In this document: piece after piece, positions 11,085 to 28,240 of the stretch | How positions within the stretch are numbered: the stretch's first letter is position 1 | Layout: each line of letters opens with the position of its first letter | NCBI GenBank assembly: GCA_023014335.1 | Contig: JAECYW010000010.1 | Span: 2,108,001-2,172,000, forward strand | Length of the DNA: 64,000 nucleotides | Direction of reading: 5' to 3' | From: Galerina marginata | Taxonomy: Eukaryota; Basidiomycota; Agaricomycetes; Agaricales; Galerinaceae | Made by a program: the position numbers and the translations under genes | Notes under the pieces: generated by a model | Database searches by the model: none | Seen by the model: the letters and a program-made list of their open reading frames with translations, nothing else | What the model was told of the DNA's origin: nothing

Positions 11085-11936
11085 CTACGGCATAACCCCA
11101 GGATGAATCATTTCAAAATGGCTTTCCCGATCTACCAAACGCACATGCACCGCACAATACGGACATTTAAACATCCTCGTATGCAGAGAATCCAAATGCG
11201 TAACCCGAATATGCTGGGTGAGCCCCTTCGGCCCCGTTGAGTAGCCACCGCGGCCGTGGCAGGGAGCCCAGTTGCACTCGACGAGATTCCCCGACTTGAA
11301 GATATCCACGAGGCCGTGCGCGTCACGGAGGTGCATCATGAGCTGGTAGTTCTCAGGGCTAACCCATTCGGTGCATCCTGCCCATTTGCATTGGATCTGC
11401 GAGAGGTGGTTGGTCGGGGGGAGGGTTGCTTGATAGCTGGCGAAGAGAGCGTCAATTTGTCGTTGAGTCGGAGGCAGAAGTTGAGGGAGTGCAATCGGGC
11501 AGGGTGCCACCGGACCCTGTTGATAGGCAGGTGCTTGAATCTGCTGGGGAGGATTGGGAAGCGCATACGGAACCGCTGGCGCTGGATACGCGGCTTGCTG
11601 GTGTAAACGCGCGTGGACGCCTTCGAATGGCCCGTGACTTGGCTTCCTCTGAAGTCGGTCGGCGTTAACACTGGAACCAGGTAAATGGCCGGGAAAATGG
11701 CTCGGGGGGAGGTTCAAAGTTTGCTTCGGGATGACGGATGGGTTAATACACATGCCATCGTATTCGCTGGGGCTGTACGTCAGCGCGAGGGTGTTGAAAG
11801 CGGGGTGTGGTGGAGGCCTGGTGCGAGATTCGGGTCCGCCACCGACGATGCGGGAGAAAAATTTCGATTTCTCAGGGTTGGAAGACATTGGTGAAGTAGG
11901 AAACGTCTGGGTGCTCGAGTGAGTGATCGTCGACAA
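11085..11936 (-). CDS. Three-finger C2H2-like protein with proline/glutamine-rich N-terminus
   Basis: A single frame of 283 residues. The first 165 residues are low-complexity, rich in proline, serine, glutamine and alanine (PNPPQQIQAPAYQQGPVAPC). The C-terminal third holds three zinc modules: CKWAGC...HLRDAH, CNWAPCHG...HIRVTH, and CPYC...HFEMIH. Module order and cysteine spacing match the gene at 7893-8291. Such architecture suggests a DNA-binding regulator with a disordered activation-like region; this is inference. MSSNPEKSKFF, 17 residues in, is an alternative start. Confidence 0.62.
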   Translation of the reverse strand: MSTITHSSTQTFPTSPMSSNPEKSKFFSRIVGGGPESRTRPPPHPAFNTLALTYSPSEYDGMCINPSVIPKQTLNLPPSHFPGHLPGSSVNADRLQRKPSHGPFEGVHARLHQQAAYPAPAVPYALPNPPQQIQAPAYQQGPVAPCPIALPQLLPPTQRQIDALFASYQATLPPTNHLSQIQCKWAGCTEWVSPENYQLMMHLRDAHGLVDIFKSGNLVECNWAPCHGRGGYSTGPKGLTQHIRVTHLDSLHTRMFKCPYCAVHVRLVDRESHFEMIHPGVMP

Positions 11937-14900
11937 TTTGAGAATGGGGAGACGTAGAGCACTCCTGCTCGGTCATTTATACATGTAGCGAGGACAATGC
12001 CATTTGCAAAACGCATTGGCTATCTTTCAAATATGGCGATGGGCCACCGATATTATTAGAGATGTGGTTGGGCCATCTTCAGCTCCACTGGGCCAACCTA
12101 GGCAACTTACGCTCGTTGCCCATGCCACCAGGTCGCAATGCTCGCGAATCTTCCATTATTCGCTGAACAGTGGCATTTCCAAACTTGGAAATTTGGACCT
12201 GCACACCGAAATACTGGCAGGCAATGCGGAACCGATACCAAAAGACCCAACGCGCATGGTCGCATAATGACAAAGAAGTGGAAGCGGACGCTGATAGGAT
12301 GCGTTCGTTCTGAAAATAGTGTTCCCCAATTGAAGTGATTGAATGGGAAAAACGCGCATGGGAGAAACGCGCTAAAAGCTATAGAAAATCGAGGAAGCGA
12401 GCAAGGAAAGCATTCATGAGCAAGCAGAATCGTCAGTGAAGTAAATTTCATTGCTCGCCTTTGAAACTGAAGACCAGGGAGAACAGGTATTCAGGCTTCG
12501 CTAGAGATGATTTAACGTCGAAGGGCGATGAAAGTCGTCAAAGCAGTGTGCCTTGTAGATATTGAGTATGAAAAAAACAATCCAGTCATGACCTGCTACA
12601 AATCCAAGGTATCAAGGCAGCCAGAATGTATCTCGCAGTAAGTCAGCAAGCGGCTGATGCAGTGTTGGCGCTGCGAGCCAGAGGGCAATAGAAGAGGCTG
12701 ACTTCTGGCCTGAGTAAACTGACAATGAGGTCAGAAGGTGTGTGTATACCAACCAGCGTGCGTCTTGTGTTATCATTATGAGTGTTCAGCGCCGCGAACC
12801 GTTGCGAGGTAGCACGAGAAGACGAGAGCCTTCGGATTGGACATAAGATACCAGGATGCTATTTGCAGGTGAAGCCAATTTGACTAGGTTCAAGTTGTGA
12901 TGACCGAAAGACTGGCCTAGCATTGACCCGGGCTAGCAAAGAGACACTGTAGAAGCTAGCTTGTAATACAGAGATGCGGGCAATGGTTAGTTTCCAGTTG
13001 GTTTCCAGTGAGGGAGAGGTGAGTCAGGTATTAGGTAAGTTAGTCGGTAACCCTCCAAATCAGCCCGCCCTAATGTCGGCGCCGGCCGTGGACAACCTCC
13101 TTGCACTAACCTCCAACCACCGAACTCTCTGCTTACATTTTTTGCCCGCAGGCGCCTCAGACGACAAATGTCGCAGTATATTTGCTCGAACTCTCAAGCT
13201 TCAAGCTTCAAGGTACTCCTTCGGTACCCTGAATTCAACGGGATTAACGCATCCAGATTCAATGTGAATGGTTCGTCGTGATGGGACCCCCGAAATTAAG
13301 GAAAACTAACGCGTCCAGTTCCAATGTGTGTAATTCCGATGCCTTCCTCTTGATTGTTCCGGCGTTTTAACACGTTTTTAATAGGCTCTGGTACAAACTC
13401 GAGGCTATGTTCCTGCTTTGGCCAGTACATCTCATCTCATAATTGCGCTCTGCCTTTCTTCTCGGCTCGAGAAGCGTGCTAGTCTGCTTCCTATGACCTG
13501 ACAGTCGCCCATCAACCACAGTCCCAAAACGCTTTCGTTGGAATGGTTCTTCCATTCAAGTTGCATCAATGTTAGTATGTATGTCTCATCATGCTCTTTT
13601 TCTTCTGCGTTTTCTTGTGATAATTTCAAGTGCTAAAGTCCCCGCCAGGTATCGATACAGACACCCTCACTCCGATTCCGATTCCCTGTCCATGGTGCTG
13701 CGTGCTAATGGATACGACTAAGCTCATTCAGAACAGTCCACGCCTATCGCTTAGCCTGTTTGGGTTTCCAATTCAATCGTCCCACACCGCTCCCTTGGTC
13801 ATCCTAGCTTCCTCAAGCACTTCTAGCCCTCCTAAGTTCCCAAGTGAAACGTGTCATCGCAACGAATTGACAATTGTGGCTCTAGTATCAGACCCGGTGC
13901 CGTTTTCTCAGACTTCCATTCAAGCACCCTCAGAATTCCAGACGCGAACCTCAAGTCAATTTCGTCATACTTGAACCTGGCCACATCGCGCTAATAAAAT
14001 GCGCTCTCGAGCCTGCCCCGCGATCATTGGTGTGGCTCTGACTATGGAAATTCCGTTACAGTCCTCTTTGTTTTCCGCGTCATCAAGCTTAACGCTCTGA
14101 CCGTTAGACCGTCGTCTACCTCTCGCCAACACATCATGGCATAGGGTTCAGTGACAACCACCTATCAACAGGACTGAATTCAGGCCCATGTCATTTCCCT
14201 GTGCCAATGAGACCATTATCGCGTAAACCCTGGACCTGAGTCTAACGGGGTTCATATCGGTTCTCAGTTGTCGTGCATTCGACCGTGCTTTCTAGGCCGG
14301 ATACTCAGGAGAAACTTGAAATTATGACCAGCATGGCACGCCGATATGGAATTGGGTATTCATTGGCACACTGGGTATCAGACTACCTCAACTCACCGCT
14401 CGCGGCCCATCCCAGTTTCCACCTGGCGCCGAGCTCTAGGTTTCAATGCCTTCAATGCGACTGAGGGCCTTGCAATATGTATGTCTGGGCACTTTGTCAG
14501 GTCCAGATTGCTATGACGCGCTCCTTCCGTGTCTTCTTTCCCTTTGACCCTCGCTTCTTTCCGAAGCTTCGTCCTAGACACCAAGCCCAGGACCTCAGTC
14601 GGTGTTGTTAACGAGTCTGACAACGACGGGGCTGGCCCTTAGTTAACGACTCGCATGCATAAATGCTAGATGCACTGCGCTCCGTTCCTGTATTTTCTTT
14701 CATCGTACCGACAAGATCTTCATGTACGGGGTTTCTTTTATTTTCGTCCTACCGGTTGTCTGACTGTTGTCGTAGGTAATTTACCGTCTATTCATACCAA
14801 TGTTATACTTCAAATGCACTCCATGTCTTGAGTGTCGGTTGAGTTGGACAATGATGCATTCGACGCCAGGCTCCACAGAAAGCTCGAGCCGGAATGCCTA

Positions 14901-15251
14901 AGCATTGTTGTTTTTTATCTGATATCCTTGCGCGAGCCTTCGATGTTGGTCTACCTGACGATATGCTTAAGCCATGATGCATGACTGGACGGGACTTGAA
15001 AAGAGGTGAAACTCGTTACTTTCTTCCCTCGCTTTTCCTAATGCGTCTGCATTCGTGTCCGTCACTTCGCTAATTATCCATCTGCTCGACAATACGACTC
15101 GCTTCTTTTGATGGTTCAGAAACATCGAAATGTTCATGTATTTGGTGGTGTAGTAAACACATGGACATTTATCCCTTGTACAAGACTGAAAAGAAAAACC
15201 AAACACTGCTCTCTGGTATATGCCGCCCTCATTGATGACCCGGGGACGCAT
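11937..15251. other. Long gene-poor stretch
   Basis: About 3.3 kb with only short overlapping frames and no family I recognise. A short motif, AACGC(A/G)TCCAG(A)TTC-AATGTG, occurs at about 13247 and 13308, so there is a decayed tandem repeat near 13200-13330. The region may be transposon debris, but I see no terminal repeats or transposase motifs. Confidence 0.4.
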
Positions 15252-20320
<5,069 letters not shown>

Positions 20321-20419
20321 GTGAACTTTACGCGTCCAGGTTCAACATGGGTCCTCTTTTGTCAGTGTGGAACACCGTTTTCTGTGTTGTTGCTATCATC
20401 TCACTCGCCTTCAGATATC

Positions 20420-21160
20420 CAATCGGTGGATCTTGATCGGAACCAGGTGGAGTTAGCGTCAATAATGGTCCATCTTATTCTTTCATTGCTCTATCTACTT
20501 TCCTTCGTTTTGGCAAATCTGACGTGGTACCAATCTTCAACAGGTTCTACTTTCCTTGCGTCTCGAACTGAAGCAGCGGACACGCTTGAGACAGAAAGAT
20601 GTCTTGGGCCAGTCAATGGTCTGTGGCACCATCCTATTCATCGTCATCGCGTTGTGGAGACCCAGGTCTGACGTGGCGGTATCAATTTCAACCTCGACCA
20701 AACCCAGCGCAACATTGCCCGCCTAATTAAGGTCCTGGTCCAGGCATAAAGCCAGTCGTACCCGCGCCGCTCTTGACAAATGCAGGGACCACTGTTGCTA
20801 GCGCATACTCATTCGAGTCGTATGTATACACAAGTCCTCAAGCTTGCAACGGTGTTGCTTTCCCCGGACCCTATTTCTGCCTGGTGTTTTCAAGGATGAC
20901 ACTGGTGGAGGTTATTGCCTTCTTTCTTCTTGCTCGGCGGTGGAAGCATGGGTTACTTGGCTTTGCCAAGATTGTCGCTTCCTTACCGTTTCCTTATCCT
21001 CATACGATATACGGCAATTTATTCCAACAATTAGTGACCATTTATTCTTCGTCGGTAATATTCGACGTCTGCGATATCTATTTTCAACTTCGAATGCTGA
21101 CAATTACTTGTAGACCCCTCAATATATTTCTCTCTTTGGTCAGATTCGTCAACTGACGCC
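20420..21160 (+). pseudogene. Possible relic of a seven-helix (DUF6533-like) membrane protein
   Basis: Hydrophobic segments occur in order but in different frames: MVHLILSLLYLLSFVLANL near 20466, and near 20880 FCLVFSRMTLVEVIAFFLLARRWKHG, which resembles the fifth helix of DUF6533 proteins. The segment SYVYTSPQACNGVAFPG before it fits the extracellular loop of that family. I could not join these pieces into one spliced frame, so it may be a degraded gene or one whose introns I cannot place. It is followed at 21743 by another, intact seven-helix gene. Confidence 0.35.
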
Positions 21161-21742
21161 TTGAAATGTCGATAAAGGTGCACGGCACTAAAGTAAGTCA
21201 GATTACAGTGCACGACGGCGTTGTCATACTTAGGAACGGTCATTTGTTTCGTAGTTCTGATAAAACTGTTCGGAAGACTGCAAGCACATCTAGAAGTACG
21301 TATAGACCGATTCTTTTTGGGTTCTAATCAAACTGAATTCAGCCTTTCCCAGCCCTACTGCTCCCACTTGACGTGGATGTGGTTTAGGTCCAGCAGCGGA
21401 ACTGAGGAATAGATACTTACCATGGATTTTTCTCCACTATCTCAGCGCTATGAAACCAAGAATCCAGATACGATTAGTCCTCGTATTGTGTCTCTAAAAA
21501 GGCTCTACTCGAGTAACTACTGTCAGAAGGGAAGATTCGTGCCTGTTTGCTCTGGGAAATTCGACTGCCGACGTGCACGGCCCACGAGGCAGACTAGATT
21601 ACAGTCCTCTGCTTCTTTCCTGCTTCTTCTAATTATCACTGCCACCGATATCCACGGCTTCTATGGATTGCTGTGCTCTGTAATCGATATAAACCTTTAG
21701 GCGAGTCGACCGTTCAACGTTGTACCCAAGCACCGCTGCGAA

Positions 21743-22885
21743 ATGACTGAAGACCGGCCATCCACTCTTCCTATCGAGCGTTCTATATATGTCGCCAATT
21801 TAGTCTCGGCTATCCTATATGGTGAACCTGGCAACATTTCCCTTACTCGCATTTAACGAAGAGCACAGGCTTATATGTCTATATGGTTTTCCAATCATGG
21901 CACCATCTGAAAACGCTCAAACAGAGCACCCTGAAAAAACGGCGATTCTACGTCTATTACAGCTTCGTTCAGCTATTCCTCGTAACCGTTGAACTGAGCT
22001 TGAACGCTCTGACTGGCCAATTGATGTGGATCGATCATCGAGATTTCCCTGGCGGCCCGTTCGCGTATTTTCTTTCAGTCAGTGGGGATTGGTTCGGGAT
22101 TTGTGTTCTGATATCGTACATCATTTCGACGGGCATGACCAACGGACTGTTGGTAAGTTCCAAGTCTGTTCGTCTTTGTGTAGCATATTGAAAATCTGAA
22201 CCTTACTTATAGCTGTATCGTTGTTTTGTAATTTGGAACGGTAACTGGCGCGTCGTTTCCCTACCGTGTCTTTTGTACTTGTCCGAAGTGGGTAAGCAAT
22301 TCCATCGATTATCTAGAATGTGGAAGGATAATTGACTAGGGCTTTTGGCAGTGATGGGTGTTGCTGTCCCTATTGAGATAGCCATCTCAAATACCACATT
22401 CTTATCCAAACCATCCACCAATTTTTCGATCCCGTGGATATCTCTGGTGACCATAGTCAACACTACCCTGACAGCACTGATCATTGGACGAATCCTCTAC
22501 GTCGCCCATAAAACGAAGTCCAACTCAGATTACACAGGCCTTGTTTCGATGCTCATCGAGTCGGCGCTTCCTTTATCGCTTGTCGGAATCGCGTTTGCGG
22601 TCTGCGTGGCGCAAAATACGCTACCAACTGTTCCTCTGGCCATGATATTGGGCACATTCGTGGTAAGAACACCTGTTTATTTTTCGTCGGGAAAATAGCT
22701 CAGGCAGACGACTGTATCAGGCTATCTCACCGCAATTGATTATCCTCAGAGTTGCAATGGGGCGTGCATTCACGGAGAACATGCTAGTAAACAACCAACT
22801 CACCGAAAACTTGAATATCGAATTTGCTCGCTCTATAAATGGCTCATCGTTCAGAAACGATGGGGAATTACAATCAATTGCATAG
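21743..22885 (+). CDS. Seven-helix integral membrane protein (mushroom-expanded type)
   Basis: Five exons can be joined. Exon 1 (MTEDRPSTLPIERSIYVANL...) ends at ...AILYG; the second exon runs from LYVYMVFQSW through KKRRFYVYYSF and LMWIDHRDFPGGPFAYF to TGMTNGLL; the third reads LYRCFVIWNGNWRVVSLPCL; the fourth holds two helices ending MILGTFV; the last begins AISPQLIILRVAMGRAFT and stops at 22883-22885. Hydrophobic stretches suggest seven helices. The motifs MWIDHRD-PGGP and LLYRC-V-W are typical of a large, functionally uncharacterised family of agaricomycete membrane proteins thought to be receptor-like. Ligand and partner are unknown. No frameshift or stop is needed to read it. Confidence 0.75.
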
Positions 22886-24238
22886 GCTTCAGATTCCAGG
22901 CGAAATCCTTCTTATTTTTGGCTTTATGAGACCTCATACTGCTGCACATGGTAATATTAATATTTTAATCTTCTCGTCGACGATGATCAATAAATTGGTA
23001 ACGGTTGTGGCTACCTCGTGTATGAGAATGGTAACGCAGTCGAACGTCAACACGGCCTACTTCGCTCGACGCACGGAAAGGCGCTCTTTATGAATGCAAA
23101 CACAAAGTAGTCGGGCTCTAGCCCAGGGCCTGAGACGCCGGCTTGGACATCGTTACATTCCGCATCAAGGCTTTGAAAGCTTCGAAACACTGTATGTAAG
23201 AACAACAAATCGATTCTCCAAGGGATGCATACGCTCAGATAAATATGTCTCCTTATTTAAATTGTCAACAGGTGGGACGAATCTGAGGATCACGGTCTCT
23301 ACTTTCATATACATCCCTATGACCAATGCCTCCAGGAGCTGGGGTGAGACAGGGACGCGATAGAAGATGGGGGAGACGCCGACCATGGTGATACCAGCCA
23401 CGAACATGCTGGCAGAGCAGGAAGGCCCACCGTTCATGACGAACACGTCGGCCTTGATGTCAACTCTCTTCCCAGCCATGTAGAAGGGAATCGTCTTCTT
23501 CACTTTGACTTGAATTGCTCGACATATGGTTAATGACTGGCTCTTTAAGACTTAAATACAACTCTTTCTATAAGCGGCCTACGGGACGGAATATCAGAGA
23601 CGTAACAGTAAGAACAAGGCCAAGAATACGTACGACAGTCAGATAAACAGGTACCAGTCACACACGCCGGCGCCTTGGGGAATTGTGCACAACATTGGCT
23701 ACAAAAAGCAGTACAACTCTATAGGTTCATCACTAGTTAATTTTGAAAGAATAAACGAGTATTTTATTTCTCACCGCTACGTTTCCATTGCTCTCACATG
23801 TGAGGTTGGGAGGCTGGGAGCTTGCAAGCATCGGGAACAGACAAACGACCATGAGGAAGGTTACAACTCCGTTGAAATGCATCCTAATGCAAAGTGCAGT
23901 TATGGGTCTAAGTGGGAGGCTTTTGCTTTTTGTATCCCTTCACTCGCTGCATTTTATGTAGAATTTTGATCTACCTCAGGTACACCGTGGATACCAGTCA
24001 ACCCGTAGTAGAGATACACGATTGAATGTGGGGGCAGAGATCTATATTGATGTGAACAGTCAAAAATGAGAGCCCACGGCTTATTATGCTTTGCTCATGT
24101 GTTGACACTGTATCATTCAATTCGTGAATCCTATTGCAACGAAAATGCCTCTTTCAAGGAGCTAACTATTTAAGAACTACTCGTTTCACATTTCCTTGCT
24201 TGCATCGCCGGCGATTCGCCGTAGCCCTGCCGTGAACG
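22886..24238. other. Intergenic with one orphan frame
   Basis: A minus-strand frame at 23165-23503 begins near KKTIPFYMAGKRVDIKADVF and reads as globular, protein-like sequence (SASMFVAGITMVGVSPIFYR) of no family I recognise. It may be a fragment of a gene. The rest shows nothing. Confidence 0.35.
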
Positions 24239-24626
24239 TTACAAGGGGCTTCCTAATTCATCTGTAGGGCAAAATACATTAGGAAATTCTCGAGTAGAAT
24301 TCGGTTGCAGCGGAAACATACGGCAATCGGCGAAACATGTGCTGCTGTTAGGCAAGCACTCAACAGCCGTAGGGTTTTGGGCACAGCATGTTGCGCAAAA
24401 TGTAGAGCAATTCTATATTAGAGTATAGTATATGAAAAGGGCAGGCAATTAGTACGAGGAAATACCGTATAAAGCGCAGACGATTCCGAGAAGGCGGACA
24501 TCGTACCTGAAGCCTCCCGTTTCCGACACAGGTAGTCCGTGGTGGGGTGGTCTGGGGAGCAGCGAAGGCAAATATGGGGAGGAGACCCACAAAAGAGAAG
24601 ACACAGATTGCGGAGGACAATTTCAT
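24239..24626 (-). CDS. Cysteine-rich small secreted protein
   Basis: Two exons (24507-24626 and 24239-24412) joined by a GTACGA...TAG intron in phase 0 give 97 residues. A clear signal peptide (MKLSSAICVFSFVGLLPIFA) is followed by a short mature protein of about 75 residues with nine cysteines, including NCSTFCATCCAQ and ECLPNSSTCFADC. The dense cysteines and short length fit a small secreted protein (effector-like or cell-surface). I do not recognise a named family. Reading straight through the splice site would end in a lower-cysteine tail, so the spliced form is preferred. A TATA box lies 73 bases upstream. Confidence 0.65.
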
Positions 24627-24698
24627 GGTATTATCCTTGAAGTTACTCGGGTTTGGGGGTTTCGTGCTTTCGTGCTTTCGTTACAGTTCGCCCAAAAT

Positions 24699-24704
24699 TT
24701 TATA
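24699..24704 (-). promoter_or_regulatory. TATA box of the cysteine-rich protein gene
   Basis: TATAAA on the minus strand, 73 bases before the ATG at 24626. Confidence 0.45.
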
Positions 24705-25769
24705 CGCTTCACATTTCCCATAGAAGTCAACTGTCAGCATTGTTATATCGGTGGTTGAGTCGGGATTGGCAGATGCGGAGGAAAAGTCAAGTCAAGTCAA
24801 GGCACATAGTAAGTACGGATTTTTACCCCATGCAGCCTTCTAAGTAATCGTTAGTCGATAATCCTGTAACACTATCAAGTGTTCTCCTAGAACCGGCTAA
24901 TAATACAGTTTAAGCACATGCCTTGGCTGCCCTGTTACTTCGGTCTTCTGCTTCGTGGAGTTCACTCTGAGTCTATATGTCGTGACTATTATTCGAAATT
25001 CAAGAATTTGAGTCCGTTTCATTTTCAAATTCACCACAAAAGCTAGCATGGTTTTGTACTTGGTGCCTGGATTTTAAACAAAAAAAGCGTCCATCTGTCA
25101 TTCTGGATGTCGATATGACCATCCATCTATCCATCCAGAATAGACTAGACAAGAGAACTTTCTGGAGTAGCAGCCAGTGCTCAACAGGACGCTTCTATAA
25201 GCGATCAGCTGAGACTTCGACATAAGGTTCATAACCCCGAACATGTTCCTGTTACCTCGTCCCGCTCCCGTTGCAGTCTGCAGAGAGGGTACGGAATTTA
25301 TGACTAATAAGTCGTCCGGCTTCGGAACTTCGGACCACTGGCCAATTTTAGTAACACCATCCACGTCTGGTAAAGGCAGGTAAAAGGGGAAAAATTAGTT
25401 CCTGGCTTAGTTTTGGAATCCTGATGCTTGGGCGTGTTTCGGTAGAGACTTTAGCTCAACATGGTGGAGTCAAATTAAAAATAACAATTGCTCCACATTT
25501 CTTACAAAATTTTGCATTTGAAGAACAGGGCTCACACTCGCTCTTCTTCTGTGGCGACAAAACCTCTGGTTTAAGTAGTCAGAGAAAGTCGACATTCATC
25601 ACATAATCCTGGCCTTTTGCTGCTCCGATTATTCTCTGCGAAATTCGATCGACACGGAGGACCGGACCCTCGAAGTCGGACAAGGTTGCGTGCGGTTCTC
25701 CCAAATCCGTCATGGCCGGGCAGGTTTTGGGAGGAACGCATAAGACTAGGTATACGCACCGTTAGAGGG
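24705..25769. other. Intergenic, no gene seen
   Basis: About 1 kb with no coding support; it separates two divergently read small secreted protein genes. Confidence 0.45.
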
Positions 25770-25775
25770 TATAAA
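25770..25775 (+). promoter_or_regulatory. TATA box of the small secreted protein gene
   Basis: TATAAA 88 bases upstream of the ATG at 25858, followed by a CT/CAA-rich leader typical of fungal transcript starts. Confidence 0.55.
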
Positions 25776-25857
25776 GGTGAAGGATTTCATAGTCGACTCT
25801 TTTCAATAACCCAATTCAACGCCTCAGTGTCAATCAACTTTAAATTCAACGTCCAAG

Positions 25858-26227
25858 ATGAAGACCACCTTTTTTACTACTGCCATCCTCCTCGCTGCTG
25901 CCGGTATCGTCCAAGCTGATAACTGCAATGCGGGATTGAATTACTGTGGCCACTCCCTCATCTCTAAGGGTATGTTGTCTTCCTACAAAAGGAAGTCGCC
26001 ATGATCGATTTAGATTAACATTTCACTCAGGAGATTATCGAGGCCAACTTGACCAACTCTACCGTGACGTGCTTGGCATCACTGTGAGCTCTGCTAATGG
26101 AGATGTCTGGAATGGGGACCTCTTCGCATGTAATGGTGGTCGCTCTGGCGTTATAACACGGCTTCAAGCATGTCCCAGTGGAGTGTGCAACGACAACGGC
26201 AACGGCAAGAGTGATACCTGCGCTTAA
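25858..26227 (+). CDS. Small secreted cysteine-containing protein
   Basis: Two exons separated by a GTATGT...CAG intron at about 25970-26031 give roughly 103 residues. The signal peptide MKTTFFTTAILLAAAGIVQA is followed by DNCNAGLNYCGHSLI; the second exon begins GDYRGQLDQLY and ends ACPSGVCNDNGNGKSDTCA. The mature chain has six cysteines, probably three disulfides. Proteins of this general form are common in basidiomycete secretomes without a known role. Start, TATA box and leader are all well placed, so expression is likely. Confidence 0.75.
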
Positions 26228-27469
26228 TTATTGTGGGCTGTTCAACAACTGTCATACTACTCACCTCCTGAACCCGTTTCATTAGATTCGCAGTCCTATG
26301 AGGTTCTCGTGTTCGTGCTAGAGTAGCTACACAATGGACAGATTCTATAGGTACCATGGATCTAGATCACGACACATGGCTCAATGATTACTGAAAGGGA
26401 CTACGCTGAAAGTTCGTTATTGTCAAGTGGAAAATTTCGGTGTCATGCTTGAGTCGTCGTCTACATGGAGGTTACTTCCCGCCGAAGTATTGAAACAGAA
26501 TTTTTTTGCGGCGGGCTTCCATTTTCGTTTGCAGATTCATATCGAACTGGGTTTTGGTGCAGGGTGTCCTACAACGCCCACCCCTTCGCAGAATGTTACG
26601 TCTGGGATTGCCGCTAAATTATGCTAGGGAAAAAGCGGATAGTTAGAATCAGCGAAACGCATACAAGAAAGAAGAAGGAAATCAATTTACCGAATGCGGA
26701 GCTTGGAGCATCTCGATACACCCTGGGGTTATCTTAATTTGAAGAAGGGATTCTCAGTTAGACGGTGTTGTAGGCAACAGCGATGACTATAACCCCGGGT
26801 GCTGTTTGAAGCTATCCAACAAATCGTCAGGGCATTTCATGGTCATCGATCCAGAAAGGCGAGCAACTCACCTACGTCAGCGTATTGAAATAAAGCCCTA
26901 GCGACGCCCTGCTCATATGGAACGAACGACTTCGCAATGAACCAGGGTCCGGTGGAGAAAAGCAAAATCTGACTCCATGACGGGGAGGAACCACCGTGTT
27001 AAGGCGTACGCGTAAGTCCAGTAGGTAGTGATAGGCTTTATGATTTCGCACAAGAGGTCTTCGTCAAGTTTACCCAAGGTCAGCAATAAAGCAGAGGAAG
27101 ATAGAACGAAGAACGACAAATATTATCTGGAGCACAAGTGAGCCTCTGACCAAATTTGTTTGGATGAGAAACGTACGGAGTGGATTCGGTTAGGACGCTG
27201 CTGATGGTTGTTCTAAAAAGTAATCTTGACTCGGATACTGCTCTCACAGGTGCTTTGAGCGGAACATGAGGTGGAAAGTGCAAGAGAACGCGGGCGAGCA
27301 GGGGAAACGTAGAGACTACTTGCTCCAAGCAGCAAGAAAGACTTGGCCTGCTAGGCCTGGTTTTTATTAGTTTGTACAAGGATTGGGTATCAAATACTTT
27401 GACTTCCGAAAAGATACTACAGGCATTCGTTATCTAGGGAACGGTGCGTCAGTCGCGAAAGGTGAAAAA
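26228..27469. other. Intergenic, no gene seen
   Basis: No recognisable domain or splice structure in about 1.2 kb. Short frames occur on both strands. Confidence 0.4.
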
Positions 27470-28240
27470 CTAAGAAACATACGTTTTCTTTCGCTTTGTC
27501 TTCGGTTTCTCTGCGGCACCCTCCTCTTCTCTCGCCCTCTTGCTCCGACTCGCTCCTTTGCTTTCACTGTCACCACCCCCTTTTACCCTAAACGCGTGCC
27601 ATATAGCCCGCTCCAGTTCTCCTCTGCGTATAGGATCCTCCGTTGGCGCATTCTTGTTTATACTCGCACAAATAACGTCCAGTGCATCATACAGCGCCTT
27701 ATAAGTTTTCGCCGTGTACTTGATACCCTTCCTACCGCCAGATGGTGCCAGAACATCGACAGTAGCCTCGTCCGAGAAAAAAGGGATCGTGGTAGGGTAG
27801 AGGAGGCTGAGAATAAGAGAGGCCGTAGCGGGACCAACGCCTTTAAGCTCGCAGAGGACGTTCAAGGCCTTCTGGACCTCCGCCCAGTTCCCGTCGTCGA
27901 GAGCGTGCGCCAAGGCGCGTTCCGACGCGTCTTTGACCTGAGCGTCAGAGTTCTTTCTGATCATAGCTCGTAGGGCAGGTCTGTTCTGCCCAAAGGCGAG
28001 CTTGTACTCCATGATTGCCTGCAGTTCGGGCAGGGTTATGTGCGCCGGGCTTCGAGTGGGGACTTTGGAGATGATTTTCTGGACTTCGGAGAGCGTATCT
28101 TGCTGTTTCGCCGTGTATTCAGTCTGTCTGGGCTGCGCCCGCGCCTGGATGGGGGTCATTGAGGAGAATGGGTGGGTGGACATGATTGAGGGAGACGGGT
28201 CGGGGTGCGGCCAAGATGACATTGTTTGCGGTAAGATCAC
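27470..28240 (-). CDS. Helix-hairpin-helix (DNA-glycosylase-like) nuclear protein
   Basis: A single frame of 256 residues. The centre holds a helix-hairpin-helix motif, LCELKGVGPATASLILSLL, followed by an acidic-aromatic segment PFFSDEATVDVL. This pair resembles the HhH region of base-excision glycosylases, but I see no clear catalytic lysine/aspartate arrangement. The C-terminus is very basic (RSKRAREEEGAAEKPKTKRKK), a likely nuclear localisation signal. The protein matches a widespread fungal conserved protein of unknown function. MSSWPHP, six residues in, is an alternative start. DNA binding is a reasonable inference; enzymatic activity is not shown. Confidence 0.7.
   Translation of the reverse strand: MILPQTMSSWPHPDPSPSIMSTHPFSSMTPIQARAQPRQTEYTAKQQDTLSEVQKIISKVPTRSPAHITLPELQAIMEYKLAFGQNRPALRAMIRKNSDAQVKDASERALAHALDDGNWAEVQKALNVLCELKGVGPATASLILSLLYPTTIPFFSDEATVDVLAPSGGRKGIKYTAKTYKALYDALDVICASINKNAPTEDPIRRGELERAIWHAFRVKGGGDSESKGASRSKRAREEEGAAEKPKTKRKKTYVS

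Noticed and set aside
12974..14640. Retrotransposon remnant
   Set aside because: I found no reverse transcriptase, integrase or gag-like motif and no terminal repeats, so the region is left unassigned.
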